Both the position numbers and the translations under genes were made by a program. Positions 51,199 to 62,632 of a stretch of 64,000 nt of DNA are shown here, piece after piece. The stretch lies in the NCBI GenBank assembly GCA_036251705.1, contig CP133959.1, positions 992,001-1,056,000 of the forward strand, in the 5' to 3' direction. Each line of letters starts with the position of its first letter. The stretch's first letter is position 1. The notes under the pieces are model-generated. The model was given only the letters and a program-made list of their open reading frames with translations, was not told where the DNA came from and did no database searches. Origin of the DNA: Orbaceae bacterium lpD01 (GTDB lineage Bacteria; Pseudomonadota; Gammaproteobacteria; Enterobacterales; Orbaceae).

Positions 51199-53127
51199 AT
51201 GCCAGTTATTACTCTTCCTGACGGGAGTCAACGTCATTTTGATCGACCAGTGACTATATTAGAAGTTGCACAAAGTATTGGTAGCGGCCTTGCGAAAGCT
51301 TGTATTGCTGGCCGTGTCAATGGTGAGCGTAAAGATGCTTGTGATTTAATTGAAACAGATACCACCTTAGCGATTATTACCGCTAAAGATGAAGATGGTT
51401 TAGAGATTATCCGTCACTCTTGCGCGCATTTGCTTGGACATGCCATTAAACAGCTATGGCCAGATACAAAAATGGCAATTGGTCCAACGATTGATAATGG
51501 TTTCTATTACGATGTGGATCTTGATCGTACGTTAACTCAGGAAGATCTCGACGCGCTTGAAAAACGCATGTTAGCGTTAGCTAAGACTAACTATGATGTG
51601 ATCAAAAAAGTGGGTAGCTGGCAAACTGCGCGTGATACTTTTACTGCGCGTCACGAACCTTATAAAGTGGCGATTCTTGATGAAAATATTGCACAAGACG
51701 AGACGCCTGCACTTTATCATCATCAAGAGTATGTTGATATGTGTCGTGGACCCCATGTACCGAATATGCGCTTTTGTCAGCACTTTAAATTACAAAAAGT
51801 GGCAGGTGCCTACTGGCGCGGTGATAGCAAGAATAAAATGCTGCAACGTATTTACGGTACAGCTTGGGCGGATAAAAAGCAGTTAGATGCGTATTTACTC
51901 CGTCTGGAAGAGGCCGCTAAACGCGATCATCGTCGTATTGGTAAACAACTCGATTTATATCATATGCAAGAAGAAGCACCTGGTATGGTCTTTTGGCACA
52001 ATGATGGCTGGACGATTTTTCGTGAATTAGAGACATTTGTACGGACTAAATTAAAAGAGTACCAATATCAAGAAGTGAAAGGTCCATTTATGATGGATCG
52101 CGTATTATGGGAAAAAACCGGTCACTGGCAAAACTATAAAGATTTAATGTTTACGACCTCATCTGAAAATCGTGAATATTGCATTAAGCCGATGAACTGT
52201 CCTGGTCATGTGCAGATTTTTAATCAGGGATTAAAATCTTATCGTGATTTACCGCTGCGTATGGCTGAGTTTGGTAGTTGTCATCGTAACGAACCATCAG
52301 GTTCACTGCATGGTTTGATGCGCGTACGTGGCTTTACCCAAGATGATGCGCATATATTTTGTACAGAATCACAAATTCGTAGCGAAGTGAATAGCTGTAT
52401 TAAAATGGTTTATGACATTTATAGCACTTTTGGTTTCAAAAATATTTCGGTAAAATTATCGACACGTCCAGAAAAACGTATCGGCCGAGATGAAGTTTGG
52501 GACATGGCTGAAAAAGATTTGGCTGAATGTTTAACTGAAAATGGTATCGAATTCCAGTATTTACCGGGTGAAGGTGCTTTCTACGGTCCGAAAATTGAAT
52601 TTACTTTACATGACTGCTTAGATCGTGCCTGGCAGTGTGGTACAGTACAGTTAGACTTTATGTTACCTGAACGTTTAGATGCCTCTTACGTCGGTGAAGA
52701 TAATGAACGTCATATTCCAGTGATGATCCATCGTGCGATTTTAGGTTCACTAGAGCGATTCATTGGTATTTTAATTGAAGATTGCGCAGGATTCTTCCCA
52801 ACCTGGCTTGCACCATTGCAAGTGATTGTGATGAACATCACTGATGGTCAGGCTGATTATGTTCAGGCGCTGGCAGATAAATTACAGGATGCCGGCATTC
52901 GTGCACGAGCAGACCTAAGAAATGAAAAAGTCGGTTTCAAAGTCCGCGAACACACCTTAAAACGTGTTCCATATATGTTTGTATGTGGTGATAAAGAAGT
53001 AGAAACTGGAAAAGTTTCGGTCAGAACCCGTCGTGGTAAAGATCTTGGTAGCTTTGATATCGATCATGTTATAGAATTACTGTTAGCAGAAATTCGGACT
53101 CGCCGTTTAAATCAACTGGAGGAATAG
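51199..53127 (+). CDS. thrS: Threonyl-tRNA synthetase
   Basis: ThrS charges tRNA-Thr. The 642-residue protein from ATG 51199 (start [15 protein letters not shown]) equals the E. coli length. Domains: TGS, editing domain with [16 protein letters not shown], class II catalytic core with [10 protein letters not shown] (zinc Cys) and [20 protein letters not shown], and the anticodon-binding end. The longer frame from 51166 would overlap the operator. First gene of the cluster to ihfA; the stop lies three bases before infC. Confidence 0.98.
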   Translation: MPVITLPDGSQRHFDRPVTILEVAQSIGSGLAKACIAGRVNGERKDACDLIETDTTLAIITAKDEDGLEIIRHSCAHLLGHAIKQLWPDTKMAIGPTIDNGFYYDVDLDRTLTQEDLDALEKRMLALAKTNYDVIKKVGSWQTARDTFTARHEPYKVAILDENIAQDETPALYHHQEYVDMCRGPHVPNMRFCQHFKLQKVAGAYWRGDSKNKMLQRIYGTAWADKKQLDAYLLRLEEAAKRDHRRIGKQLDLYHMQEEAPGMVFWHNDGWTIFRELETFVRTKLKEYQYQEVKGPFMMDRVLWEKTGHWQNYKDLMFTTSSENREYCIKPMNCPGHVQIFNQGLKSYRDLPLRMAEFGSCHRNEPSGSLHGLMRVRGFTQDDAHIFCTESQIRSEVNSCIKMVYDIYSTFGFKNISVKLSTRPEKRIGRDEVWDMAEKDLAECLTENGIEFQYLPGEGAFYGPKIEFTLHDCLDRAWQCGTVQLDFMLPERLDASYVGEDNERHIPVMIHRAILGSLERFIGILIEDCAGFFPTWLAPLQVIVMNITDGQADYVQALADKLQDAGIRARADLRNEKVGFKVREHTLKRVPYMFVCGDKEVETGKVSVRTRRGKDLGSFDIDHVIELLLAEIRTRRLNQLEE

Positions 53128-53130
53128 AGT

Positions 53131-53670
53131 ATTAAAGCCGGAAAACGTATTCAAACAACGCGTGCACACAAGATTAATGATGAAATTACTGCACGTGAGC
53201 TCAGATTAACAGGTGTCGATGGTGAACAACTAGGCATCGTTAGTCTAAATGAGGCGCTTAGACAAGCCGTAGAAACAGGAATGGATTTAGTCGAGATTAG
53301 TCCAAATGCAGAACCGCCTGTTTGTCGAATTATGGATTACGGTAAGTTCATCTATGAAAAGAGTAAGGCGACTAAAGAGCAGAAGAAGAAGCAAAAAGTT
53401 GTTCAGGTTAAGGAAATTAAATTCCGACCTGGTACAGACGAAGGTGATTATCAGGTAAAACTCCGCAGCCTGGTTCGCTTTCTTGAAGATGGAGATAAAG
53501 CCAAAGTCACATTACGTTTTCGTGGTCGTGAAATGGCACATCAACAGATTGGTATGGAGATGCTTGAACGCATCAAACAAGATCTTTCTGAATTAGCTGT
53601 GGTTGAATCTTACCCAAGTAAGATTGAAGGACGACAGATGATTATGGTGTTAGCTCCGAAGAAGAAATAA
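53131..53670 (+). CDS. infC: Translation initiation factor IF3 (AUU start)
   Basis: IF3 keeps the 30S subunit free and checks start codons. The gene starts with ATT at 53131, eight bases after GGAGG, giving 179 residues (E. coli 180): a start like [15 protein letters not shown], then [20 protein letters not shown]. The internal ATG at 53281 is far too late. The C-terminal domain has [17 protein letters not shown] and [13 protein letters not shown]. The AUU start is the known basis of IF3 autoregulation. Confidence 0.96.
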   Translation: MKAGKRIQTTRAHKINDEITARELRLTGVDGEQLGIVSLNEALRQAVETGMDLVEISPNAEPPVCRIMDYGKFIYEKSKATKEQKKKQKVVQVKEIKFRPGTDEGDYQVKLRSLVRFLEDGDKAKVTLRFRGREMAHQQIGMEMLERIKQDLSELAVVESYPSKIEGRQMIMVLAPKKK

Positions 53671-53751
53671 TAGGTTTGCAAGCTGATTATCGTCAGATAG
53701 TTACACCTATTATTTTATGTTATTAACAATGCGAAGTGGAAATTAACTATT

Positions 53752-53949
53752 ATGCCAAAAATTAAAACAGTTCGTGGCGCAGCTAAGCGCTTTAAAAAAA
53801 CAGCTTCTGGTGGTTTTAAACACAAGCAAGCCAACAAAAGTCATATCCTGACTAAAAAATCAACTAAGCGTAAGCGTCATTTACGTGGTTTGACCATGGT
53901 GTCAAAAGGGGATTTAGGTTTAGTTTCAGCGTGTGTTCCATACGCTTAA
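53752..53949 (+). CDS. rpmI: Ribosomal protein L35
   Basis: L35 of the 50S subunit, 65 residues, very basic, with [20 protein letters not shown] and [16 protein letters not shown]. It is 81 bases after infC and 42 bases before rplT. In E. coli L20 represses translation of rpmI and rplT through a pseudoknot in this leader. Confidence 0.98.
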   Translation: MPKIKTVRGAAKRFKKTASGGFKHKQANKSHILTKKSTKRKRHLRGLTMVSKGDLGLVSACVPYA

Positions 53950-53988
53950 AATTTAATTATTCATAATTATTATAGATAGAGGATATGA

Positions 53989-54345
<357 letters not shown>

Positions 54346-54352
54346 TCGTTTG

Positions 54353-54383
54353 GTAAAGGCTGATTTATTCAGCCTTTATTTTA
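54353..54383 (+). terminator. Terminator after rplT
   Basis: The 9-bp stem AAAGGCTGA/TCAGCCTTT with a TTTAT loop is followed by ATTTTATT. It separates the ribosomal genes from the pheM leader. Confidence 0.8.
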
Positions 54384-54429
54384 TTAAAATAATCATTGAT
54401 TTGGTATTAAAAAATTTAGGATAGTCTAA

Positions 54430-54474
54430 ATGAACACAGTTATTTTCCGTTTCTTTTTTAGCTTTAGAATCTAG
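54430..54474 (+). CDS. pheM: Phe leader peptide PheM
   Basis: A 14-residue frame, MNTVIFRFFFSFRI, has five Phe codons and is preceded by AGGA. E. coli pheM (also 14 residues) begins MN and has the same IFRFFF core. It sits 38 bases before the attenuator. Shortage of charged tRNA-Phe should stall ribosomes on the Phe run and let transcription continue into pheST. Confidence 0.93.
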   Translation: MNTVIFRFFFSFRI

Positions 54475-55566
<1,092 letters not shown>

Positions 55567-55583
55567 TTCTGGGAGAACCATAC

Positions 55584-57971
55584 ATGAAATTTAGTGAAAG
55601 TTGGCTACGTGAGTGGGTAAACCCAGAGATAAGTAGCGAAATATTGTCCAATCAGTTAACCATGGCGGGACTGGAAGTGGATGATATTGGGGCCGTTGCC
55701 GGTGATTTTAGCGGCGTTGTGGTTGGACGCGTTGTCGAGTGTGGACAACATCCTAATGCGGATAAATTGCGTGTGACCAAAGTCGATATCGGTCAAAGTG
55801 AACTCTTAAATATTGTTTGCGGTGCGCCAAATTGTCGTGAAGGATTGACCGTTGCTTGTGCCACTGTAGGTGCCGTATTACCGGGTGACTTTAAAATAAA
55901 GCCAGCTAAACTACGCGGTGAACCTTCTGAAGGGATGCTATGTTCCTATTCTGAATTAGGTATTTCAGACGAGCAGTCTGGTATTATTGAGTTACCGGAT
56001 GATGCGCCACTCGGGCAAGATCTCAGAACCTATTTAAAACTCGATGATCATATTATCGATATTAGTGTGACCCCTAATCGTGCTGATTGCTTTGGCATTA
56101 TTGGGATTGCGCGAGATATCTCTGCTGTGAATAATGTTCCGATGGCAAAAGCTGAGTTCAAAACCGCGGCTGTCACGATTGCTGATAAGATTACCGTTAG
56201 CATTGCAGAGCCTCAAGCGGCACCGAAATATTTAGCGCGAATCATCAAAGGTATTAATGTTAAAGCGCAGACCCCATTATGGATGAAAGAGAAATTACGT
56301 CGTGGTGGGATCCGTTCTATTGATGCGGTCGTTGATATTACTAATTTTGTCTTGCTTGAGTTAGGCCATCCGATGCACGCCTTTGATTTACAAAAAATCG
56401 AGGGGGAGATCCAGGTTCGTTATGGTCAGCCAAATGAGAAATTAGTCTTATTAGATGGCAATGAGATTGAGATTAAACCGAAAACTTTAGTGATTGCTGA
56501 TGATCATAAGGTCTTAGCATTAGCAGGGATTTTTGGTGGTAAAGCATCAGGTGTGAGTGATGAGACCCAAGATATCTTACTCGAAGCTGCTTTCTTTGCG
56601 CCGCTGACCATCGCCGGTAAAGCACGTGAATATGGTTTACATACCGATGCTTCACATCGATATGAGCGTGGCGTTGATCCACAAATGCAGCATGGCGCGA
56701 TGGAGAGAGCAACCACATTGCTACTCAGTATTTGTGGTGGTCATGCCGGACCGATTATTGAAGCAATTGATGAAGGTGCTTTACCTAAATCGGCACAAAT
56801 CTCGCTGCGCGCTGAAAAAGTTGATGCACTGATTGGTTATAAAATTGATGCACAGCGCATTATGGATATCTTAGTTCGACTAGGCTGTCAGGTTATTTAT
56901 CAAGATAAAGTATGGCAAGTAACCGCACCAAGCTGGCGTTTTGATTTACAGATTGAAGAAGATTTGGTTGAAGAAATTGCCCGTATTTATGGCTATAACA
57001 ATATTCCTAATAGTTTAATGAAGATTGAGCCAGTTATCTCAAATCTACCAGAAAGAAATCTATCGCTAGTCGGAGCAAAACAGCTGCTGGTCGATCGTGG
57101 TTTCCAGGAAGCGATTACTTATAGTTTTGTCGATCCTAAATTACAAGCACTGCTGCATCCGGGTCAATCCGCATTAGTGTTATCAAATCCGATTTCAAGT
57201 GAAATGTCGACGATGCGCTTATCCTTATGGGCTGGGCTCTTGGATGTGGTGCAATATAATCAAAATCGTCAGCAAAATCGGATCCGCTTATTTGAGTCTG
57301 GTTTACGGTTTGTGCCAGATGAACATGCTGAATTTGGTGTTCGTCAGGAAGTGGTATTATCCGGTGTGATTACGGGTAATTTGTACGATGAACATTGGAG
57401 TTTACCAAAACAATCGGTTAACTTTTATGATCTTAAAGGTGATGTCGAGGCTATTTTAGCGCTGACCCATTTTCAGGATAAGATTCAATTTAAAACGATT
57501 GCGCATCCCGCCTTACATCCAGGACAAAGTGCCGGATTATTCATCAATAATCATCAGGTTGGTGTTATTGGTGTACTTCATCCACAATTAGAGAAGACAT
57601 TGGATTTAAAAGGTCGCGTGGTCTTATTTGAACTATTTTGGGATAAAATCAGTACTCGAAGCGTGCCTGAGTTTAAAGATATTTCTCGTTTCCCGGCCAA
57701 TCGTCGAGATATTGCTATCTTAGTCGCCGATAATGTGCCAGCAGCACAGATAGTGGCTGAATGTCAGCGTGTTGGCGGTGAAAATTTGATTAGCGTCAAT
57801 TTATTTGATGTATATCAAGGTGATAATATTGCTAAAGGTCAAAAGAGCTTAGCTATCAGTTTGATATTACAGGATAATTATCGGACGCTTGAAGACACTG
57901 ATATAACAAATATTGTTGACAAATGTGTTGTTGCGTTGCAAAATCGTTTCGATGCATTACTAAGAGAATAA
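55584..57971 (+). CDS. pheT: Phenylalanyl-tRNA synthetase beta subunit
   Basis: PheT provides tRNA binding and editing. It is 795 residues (E. coli 795). Domains: tRNA-binding OB fold (about residues 39-150, [16 protein letters not shown]), B3/B4 editing region with RYERGVDP, B5 domain, class II-like core, and the C-terminal anticodon-binding domain with [14 protein letters not shown]. It lies five bases before ihfA. Confidence 0.98.
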   Translation: MKFSESWLREWVNPEISSEILSNQLTMAGLEVDDIGAVAGDFSGVVVGRVVECGQHPNADKLRVTKVDIGQSELLNIVCGAPNCREGLTVACATVGAVLPGDFKIKPAKLRGEPSEGMLCSYSELGISDEQSGIIELPDDAPLGQDLRTYLKLDDHIIDISVTPNRADCFGIIGIARDISAVNNVPMAKAEFKTAAVTIADKITVSIAEPQAAPKYLARIIKGINVKAQTPLWMKEKLRRGGIRSIDAVVDITNFVLLELGHPMHAFDLQKIEGEIQVRYGQPNEKLVLLDGNEIEIKPKTLVIADDHKVLALAGIFGGKASGVSDETQDILLEAAFFAPLTIAGKAREYGLHTDASHRYERGVDPQMQHGAMERATTLLLSICGGHAGPIIEAIDEGALPKSAQISLRAEKVDALIGYKIDAQRIMDILVRLGCQVIYQDKVWQVTAPSWRFDLQIEEDLVEEIARIYGYNNIPNSLMKIEPVISNLPERNLSLVGAKQLLVDRGFQEAITYSFVDPKLQALLHPGQSALVLSNPISSEMSTMRLSLWAGLLDVVQYNQNRQQNRIRLFESGLRFVPDEHAEFGVRQEVVLSGVITGNLYDEHWSLPKQSVNFYDLKGDVEAILALTHFQDKIQFKTIAHPALHPGQSAGLFINNHQVGVIGVLHPQLEKTLDLKGRVVLFELFWDKISTRSVPEFKDISRFPANRRDIAILVADNVPAAQIVAECQRVGGENLISVNLFDVYQGDNIAKGQKSLAISLILQDNYRTLEDTDITNIVDKCVVALQNRFDALLRE

Positions 57972-57975
57972 TAAT

Positions 57976-58275
57976 ATGACATTAACAAAAGCTGATATTG
58001 CAGAAAGCTTAACAAATAAACTCAATCTGGATAAACAAGAATCAAAAGTACTTGTCGAGCTATTTTTTGAAGAAATAAGAGTTGCGCTTGAAAAAGGTGA
58101 ACCGGTAAAACTGTCTGGTTTCGGTAACTTCACTGTTCGTGATAAAAATGCGCGTCCAGGCCGTAATCCAAAAACTGGTGAAAGCGTGTCAATTTGCGCG
58201 CGTCGCGTCGTGACATTCAGACCTGGTATTAAGTTTAAAGAACGAATTGAACAAGGTATTGCTAAACTTGATTAA
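57976..58275 (+). CDS. ihfA: Integration host factor alpha subunit
   Basis: IHF-alpha bends DNA as a heterodimer with IHF-beta. It is 99 residues, the usual size, starting [20 protein letters not shown]. The DNA-clamping arm reads [15 protein letters not shown] with the Pro that intercalates. It follows pheT by five bases, as in E. coli, and ends at a terminator. Confidence 0.98.
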   Translation: MTLTKADIAESLTNKLNLDKQESKVLVELFFEEIRVALEKGEPVKLSGFGNFTVRDKNARPGRNPKTGESVSICARRVVTFRPGIKFKERIEQGIAKLD

Positions 58276-58297
58276 TTTCGGTTTTTAAGAGACACGA

Positions 58298-58337
58298 TAG
58301 AACACAAAATAGCACTATTTTGTGTTCTTTTTATTTA
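58298..58337 (+). terminator. Intrinsic terminator of ihfA
   Basis: The stem GAACACAAAATAG/(C)TATTTTGTGTTC with a short loop is followed by a T-rich run, directly before the preQ1 riboswitch. Confidence 0.85.
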
Positions 58338-58340
58338 TAC

Positions 58341-58376
58341 CGTGGTTCGCAATCCTCCCACGTAAAAAAACTAAGG
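58341..58376 (+). promoter_or_regulatory. preQ1 class I riboswitch
   Basis: CGTGG (58341-58345) pairs with CCACG (58358-58362). The loop carries TTCGCAATCCTC, similar to the TCGCA loop of the known minimal preQ1-I aptamers, and the A-rich tail reads TAAAAAAACTAAGG. The tail ends in AAGG, which is also the queF Shine-Dalgarno seven bases before ATG 58384. Ligand binding would lock the tail in the pseudoknot and shut off translation of queF. It controls the gene of an enzyme that makes preQ1, as expected for feedback. Confidence 0.88.
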
Positions 58377-58383
58377 CAAATCA

Positions 58384-58866
58384 ATGACCAACAAATCTCC
58401 GATTACTTTATTGGGTAATCAATCTGTACACTATCCTACCCACTATTCGCCGGATATACTGGAAACATTTGAGAATAAACATGGTGATAATGATTACTTT
58501 GTTAAATTCAACTGTCCAGAATTTTCCAGTCTTTGCCCGATTACCGGACAACCTGATTTTGCGGCGATTTATATCTCTTATGTTCCAAACATCTATATGG
58601 TTGAAAGCAAATCGCTAAAACTCTATTTATTTAGTTTTCGCAATCAAGGTGATTTTCATGAGGATTGTATCAATAAAATCATGAAAGATTTAATTGCGTT
58701 GATGGATCCTAAGTATATCGAGGTATGGGGTAAATTTACCCCAAGAGGGGGGATCTCAATCGATCCTTATGTGAATTATGGTCAAGCTGGCACAAGGTGG
58801 CAAGAGATCGCTTTCAATCGTCTGGCTAATCATGATCTCTATCCTGAGAAAATTGATAATCGTTAA
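58384..58866 (+). CDS. queF: preQ0 reductase QueF (short form)
   Basis: QueF reduces the nitrile of preQ0 to preQ1 with NADPH in queuosine synthesis. It is 160 residues, the short unimodular type, against 282 in E. coli. The nitrile-attacking Cys is C51 in LCPITGQPD with the Asp at 58, and [20 protein letters not shown] is the QueF motif. A preQ1 riboswitch precedes it. It is the first gene of queF-queC-yhhQ. Confidence 0.95.
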   Translation: MTNKSPITLLGNQSVHYPTHYSPDILETFENKHGDNDYFVKFNCPEFSSLCPITGQPDFAAIYISYVPNIYMVESKSLKLYLFSFRNQGDFHEDCINKIMKDLIALMDPKYIEVWGKFTPRGGISIDPYVNYGQAGTRWQEIAFNRLANHDLYPEKIDNR

Positions 58867-58882
58867 GCTTAAGGATAGATTA

Positions 58883-59554
58883 ATGCAAAAAAATAAAGCC
58901 TTGGTGATTTTTTCTGGAGGCCAAGATTCAACGACCTGTTTAATTCAGGCAATCGCTGATTATCAGCGCGAGAATGTTCAGACCATTACCTTTGATTATG
59001 GCCAGCGGCACCATATCGAACTAGAAAAAGCGGCCTATATTGCCCGGGATCTTGGCGTCTCACAAAGGGTGATTAATACCTCGGTCATTGCGCAGACAAC
59101 GCATAATGCTTTGCTCGATGCGTCGATGCCAATCCTTCATTCGCAAGATCAGGCTTATCCAAATACTTTTGTCGATGGACGTAATGCCTTATTTCTGTTA
59201 CTGGCCGCCTCTTATGCGAAAACCCAGCAGATTCACGATATGATTATTGGCGTCTGTGAAACCGATTTTAGCGGTTATCCCGATTGTCGTGATATCTTTA
59301 TTAAATCCATGAATGTGACGTTGAATTTAGCGATGGACTATTCATTCAATATTAAAACGCCCTTAATGTATTTAACTAAAGTGCAGACTTGGCAGCTGGC
59401 CGATCAGCTCGGTTATTTAGATTATATCAACCAAAACACGCATACCTGTTATCAAGGTGTTGCGGGGGGCTGTGGTGAATGTCCAAGTTGCCAGTTACGC
59501 CAAACTAGTTTAGCCATTTATTTAGCCAATAAAATGGGTTCCCTAACCCCATAA
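58883..59554 (+). CDS. queC: 7-cyano-7-deazaguanine synthase QueC
   Basis: QueC makes preQ0 from 7-carboxy-7-deazaguanine with ATP and ammonia. It is 223 residues. The PP-loop is [11 protein letters not shown]. The zinc site is C189, C197, C200 and C203 in [18 protein letters not shown] 58883 follows AAGGA; the long frame from 58778 overlaps queF in another frame. It is 16 bases after queF. queD and queE are not in the window. Confidence 0.97.
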   Translation: MQKNKALVIFSGGQDSTTCLIQAIADYQRENVQTITFDYGQRHHIELEKAAYIARDLGVSQRVINTSVIAQTTHNALLDASMPILHSQDQAYPNTFVDGRNALFLLLAASYAKTQQIHDMIIGVCETDFSGYPDCRDIFIKSMNVTLNLAMDYSFNIKTPLMYLTKVQTWQLADQLGYLDYINQNTHTCYQGVAGGCGECPSCQLRQTSLAIYLANKMGSLTP

Positions 59555-59576
59555 AATGATAAAAAGGTCAGATTAC

Positions 59577-60212
59577 ATGTATACTTTTACTACCCAGCAA
59601 CGCCATCACGCTTTATATTTATTAGCTTTTTTTCATATTGTGATTATTGCTTCCAGTAATTATTTAGTGCAGATTCCCTTTACGATATTGGGATTTAATA
59701 CCACTTGGGGAGCATTCACATTCCCGTTTATCTTTTTAACTACCGATTTGACGATTCGTATTTTTGGTGCTAGTTTGGCGCGAAAAATTATTTTTGTCGT
59801 CATGATGCCTGCTTTATTACTCTCTTATTTGATCTCAGTACTCTTTTTTGAAGGTGTCTGGACTGGGTTCGGTGCTGTCGTCGTATTTAATCTGTTTGTG
59901 GCCAGAATTGCACTGGCGAGCTTTGCTGCTTATGCTATTGGCCAGTTAATGGATATTACCATCTTTAACTATTTACGTCAGAATATGCGTTGGTGGATTG
60001 CGCCTTCTGCGGCGGCTATTTTTGGTAATATGATCGATACCATAGTATTTTTTAGCATTGCTTTTTATCGCAGTGATGATCCGTTTATGGCAAATCATTG
60101 GATTGAAATTGCCACGATTGATTATAGTTTTAAGATATTAATATGTGCGCTGTTTTTCTTGCCGCTTTATGGGGTTCTACTGAATATTTTACTGAAGAAA
60201 TTGACTAAGTAA
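59577..60212 (+). CDS. yhhQ: Queuosine precursor transporter YhhQ
   Basis: YhhQ imports preQ0/preQ1 into the cell. It is 211 residues from ATG 59577, which follows AAAAAGG. It has about six membrane helices and the family segments HIVIIASSNYLVQIPF, TTWGAFTFPFIFLTTDLT and PLYGVLLNILLKKL near the end. E. coli YhhQ matches in order and size. It lies 22 bases after queC in the same operon, so salvage and synthesis are linked. Confidence 0.95.
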   Translation: MYTFTTQQRHHALYLLAFFHIVIIASSNYLVQIPFTILGFNTTWGAFTFPFIFLTTDLTIRIFGASLARKIIFVVMMPALLLSYLISVLFFEGVWTGFGAVVVFNLFVARIALASFAAYAIGQLMDITIFNYLRQNMRWWIAPSAAAIFGNMIDTIVFFSIAFYRSDDPFMANHWIEIATIDYSFKILICALFFLPLYGVLLNILLKKLTK

Positions 60213-60247
60213 AAAAATAAGGCATCGTGAAAACGATGCCTTATTTG
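60213..60247. terminator. Bidirectional terminator between yhhQ and fis
   Basis: AAATAAGGCATCG and CGATGCCTTATTT pair with a TGAAAA loop. A-rich flank on the left and T-rich end on the right make it work for both convergent genes. Confidence 0.85.
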
Positions 60248-60270
60248 AAGGGACGAGATAATCTGCTCGA

Positions 60271-60567
60271 TTAGCTCATGCCATACTGTTTAAGTTTTTT
60301 ACGTAACGTACCACGGTTGATACCTAACATGTTTGCTGCACGTGTTTGGTTACCACGAGTATATTGCATGACCATATCAAGGAAAGGGTGCTCAACTTCA
60401 GCTAAAACTAATTCGTAAAGATCAGTTGGATCTTGACCATTTAGTTGTGACAAATAGTTTCTTAAAGCTTGTTTAACTGAATCTCTTAATGGCTTTTGAG
60501 TAATTTGATCCTGAGAGTTTACAGTAGTGAATTTCAAAGCATCTGCTGTAACGCGTATTTCTGACAT
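60271..60567 (-). CDS. fis: DNA-bending regulator Fis
   Basis: Fis is a small nucleoid protein and rRNA transcription activator. It is 98 residues, the E. coli length. The C-terminal helix-turn-helix reads [21 protein letters not shown]. It lies eight bases after dusB and is the last gene of panF-prmA-dusB-fis. In E. coli its synthesis rises strongly in early growth. Confidence 0.98.
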   Translation of the reverse strand: MSEIRVTADALKFTTVNSQDQITQKPLRDSVKQALRNYLSQLNGQDPTDLYELVLAEVEHPFLDMVMQYTRGNQTRAANMLGINRGTLRKKLKQYGMS

Positions 60568-60574
60568 AGTATTA

Positions 60575-61570
60575 TTAACTCTTTTGTGATAAATGTGTTG
60601 TACTAAAAAATGCTTCTAATGCTATAAATTGCTGCTCGGCATTATCAATAGCATTAAATAAGCGCCTAAATTGTTCGCTCTGGGCATAGTCCTGTAAATA
60701 CCAACTAACATGCTTGCGAGCAATTCTTAATCCTTTATATTCACCGTACAGATTATGTAAAGCTCGCACATGATCGTTGATTAGTGGAGCTTTCTCTATT
60801 AGCGATTTTTTTTGTAGCAACTTCCCATGTCGCAGGTAATACTCGATTTGCTCAAAGATCCAAGGATTACCTTGAGCGCAACGGCCTATCATCAGACCAT
60901 CCGCACCCGTATACTCAAGCACTGCTTTGGCTTTTTCTGGCGAAGTAATATCACCATTAGCAATGACCGGTATATTGATGTGCTGCTTCACGCTTCGGAT
61001 CGAATCATATTCCGCCTCACCATTAAATAAACAGGCGCGTGTGCGTCCATGGATAGTTAATGCTGAGATACCTGAACCTTCGGCAATCTTAGCAATTTCA
61101 AGACAATTAATATTGTCTTTATTCCATCCCGTACGAATTTTTAATGTCACAGGTATATCAACAGATTTTACCACAGTGCTCAAAATTTGTTCCACTAGTA
61201 TAGGATATTGCAGTAATGCAGAACCTGCTAGTTTTTTATTCACTTTTTTTGCGGGACATCCCATATTAATATCAATGAGTTGTGCGCCACTTGCAGCGCA
61301 CAGCTGCGCTGCGTTCGCCATCTCCTGTGGGTCAGCACCAACAATCTGTACGGCCCGAATATGGTTTTCGTCTTTTGACGCCATTCTAAGCGCAGATTTA
61401 TCGGTATGCCAGAGATCTGGATTAGCCAACAGCATTTCTGATACTGCCATTGCTGCGCCCATTTGGCAGCATAAACTGCGAAATGCTCTGTCACTAATTC
61501 CAGCCATCGGCGCCGCAATTAATCGGCTCTTTAATTCTAAATTACCAATCTTGATATTAACGGCTGACAT
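60575..61570 (-). CDS. dusB: tRNA-dihydrouridine synthase B
   Basis: DusB reduces uridine to dihydrouridine in tRNA with FMN and NADPH. It is 331 residues from ATG 61570 (E. coli 321). It has [13 protein letters not shown] at the start, catalytic Cys in [20 protein letters not shown], and [15 protein letters not shown] at the FMN phosphate. The frame to 61606 starts too early. It precedes fis by eight bases, a conserved pair. Confidence 0.96.
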   Translation of the reverse strand: MSAVNIKIGNLELKSRLIAAPMAGISDRAFRSLCCQMGAAMAVSEMLLANPDLWHTDKSALRMASKDENHIRAVQIVGADPQEMANAAQLCAASGAQLIDINMGCPAKKVNKKLAGSALLQYPILVEQILSTVVKSVDIPVTLKIRTGWNKDNINCLEIAKIAEGSGISALTIHGRTRACLFNGEAEYDSIRSVKQHINIPVIANGDITSPEKAKAVLEYTGADGLMIGRCAQGNPWIFEQIEYYLRHGKLLQKKSLIEKAPLINDHVRALHNLYGEYKGLRIARKHVSWYLQDYAQSEQFRRLFNAIDNAEQQFIALEAFFSTTHLSQKS

Positions 61571-61739
61571 GCTTATTTCCCCTTTAGGGTCGCGTATATT
61601 ACGCACTTTTTGTTTCAGATAAAAGAGGCAAATATAAAAAAAATGTTAAATTTTGCACAAATTGTTTAATATTTTACTTAAGCTATCAAAATGCTTAATA
61701 ACGATTTGTTTTACCAATTAATTGAGCGAGAGGGAAGGC

Positions 61740-62624
61740 TCAGCTTAATTTTTTACCGGTAATTCTGCACCACTCTTCTAGCTCAACAACCTCATCAATC
61801 GTAAAATCGTCTTGATAGGCAGCACTGACACTGCTGGCTTGTGTGGCTAAGATACCCGATAGTCCTAATAGACCGTGAGGATTGACGCGTTGGATTATTT
61901 GTGGAGCCAGCTCTTTTAATGGTCCGGCTAAGATATTGGCCACGACGATATCAGCCTGAATATCATCGGTTAAATCTTTGGCTAACAGTAGCGTGAGTCT
62001 ATCATCAACATGATTACGTTCAGCATTTGCCTGACTTGCTTGTAGTGCCTGTGGATCAATATCAACACCAATTGCACTTATAGCTCCTAATTTTAATGCC
62101 GCAATCGCTAAAATACCTGAGCCGCATCCGTAATCGATAATCGTTTTTCCTGTCAAATCTAAACTGTCTAACCAGCTTAAACACATCGCGGTAGTTGGAT
62201 GGGTGCCAGTACCAAAGGCAAGTCCAGGATCAAGCATGACATTTACCGCATCAGGCTCAGGAATTTCACGCCAGCTAGGACAAATCCATAAACGTTGGCC
62301 AAATTTAAGGGGATGAAAGTTATCCATCCACTCACGTTCCCAATCTTTATCTTCCAATTGCTCGATTTTATAATGGGTTTGCGAATGAAATAATGGGGTA
62401 TTGTGTAAAGCAGCGATTACCATATCGGTATCTGTCTGCGCATCAAATAAACCGATCACATCGGTATTGCCCCATAATCTGGTTTCACCCGGTAATGGTT
62501 CAAAAATCGGCGTATCATAGGTATCTTGAAAGGTGACCGATAATGCGCCTAATTCAGTTAAGCAGTCACTTAACGCTTCAGCTGATTGATCGGTGGTATT
62601 TATCTTGATTTGAATCCAAGGCAT
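61740..62624 (-). CDS. prmA: Ribosomal protein L11 methyltransferase PrmA
   Basis: PrmA trimethylates several lysines and the N-terminus of L11. It is 294 residues (E. coli 293). It has an N-terminal L11-recognition domain, then the SAM-binding motif [16 protein letters not shown] and [17 protein letters not shown], and VANILAGPL. It lies eight bases after panF. The intergenic region towards dusB is about 170 bases, so dusB-fis may have their own promoter. Confidence 0.97.
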   Translation of the reverse strand: MPWIQIKINTTDQSAEALSDCLTELGALSVTFQDTYDTPIFEPLPGETRLWGNTDVIGLFDAQTDTDMVIAALHNTPLFHSQTHYKIEQLEDKDWEREWMDNFHPLKFGQRLWICPSWREIPEPDAVNVMLDPGLAFGTGTHPTTAMCLSWLDSLDLTGKTIIDYGCGSGILAIAALKLGAISAIGVDIDPQALQASQANAERNHVDDRLTLLLAKDLTDDIQADIVVANILAGPLKELAPQIIQRVNPHGLLGLSGILATQASSVSAAYQDDFTIDEVVELEEWCRITGKKLS

Positions 62625-62632
62625 GATGTCAT

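Noticed and set aside
60927-61622. A 231-residue plus-strand frame inside dusB
   Set aside because: Antisense to dusB, which has complete catalytic motifs; no independent support.
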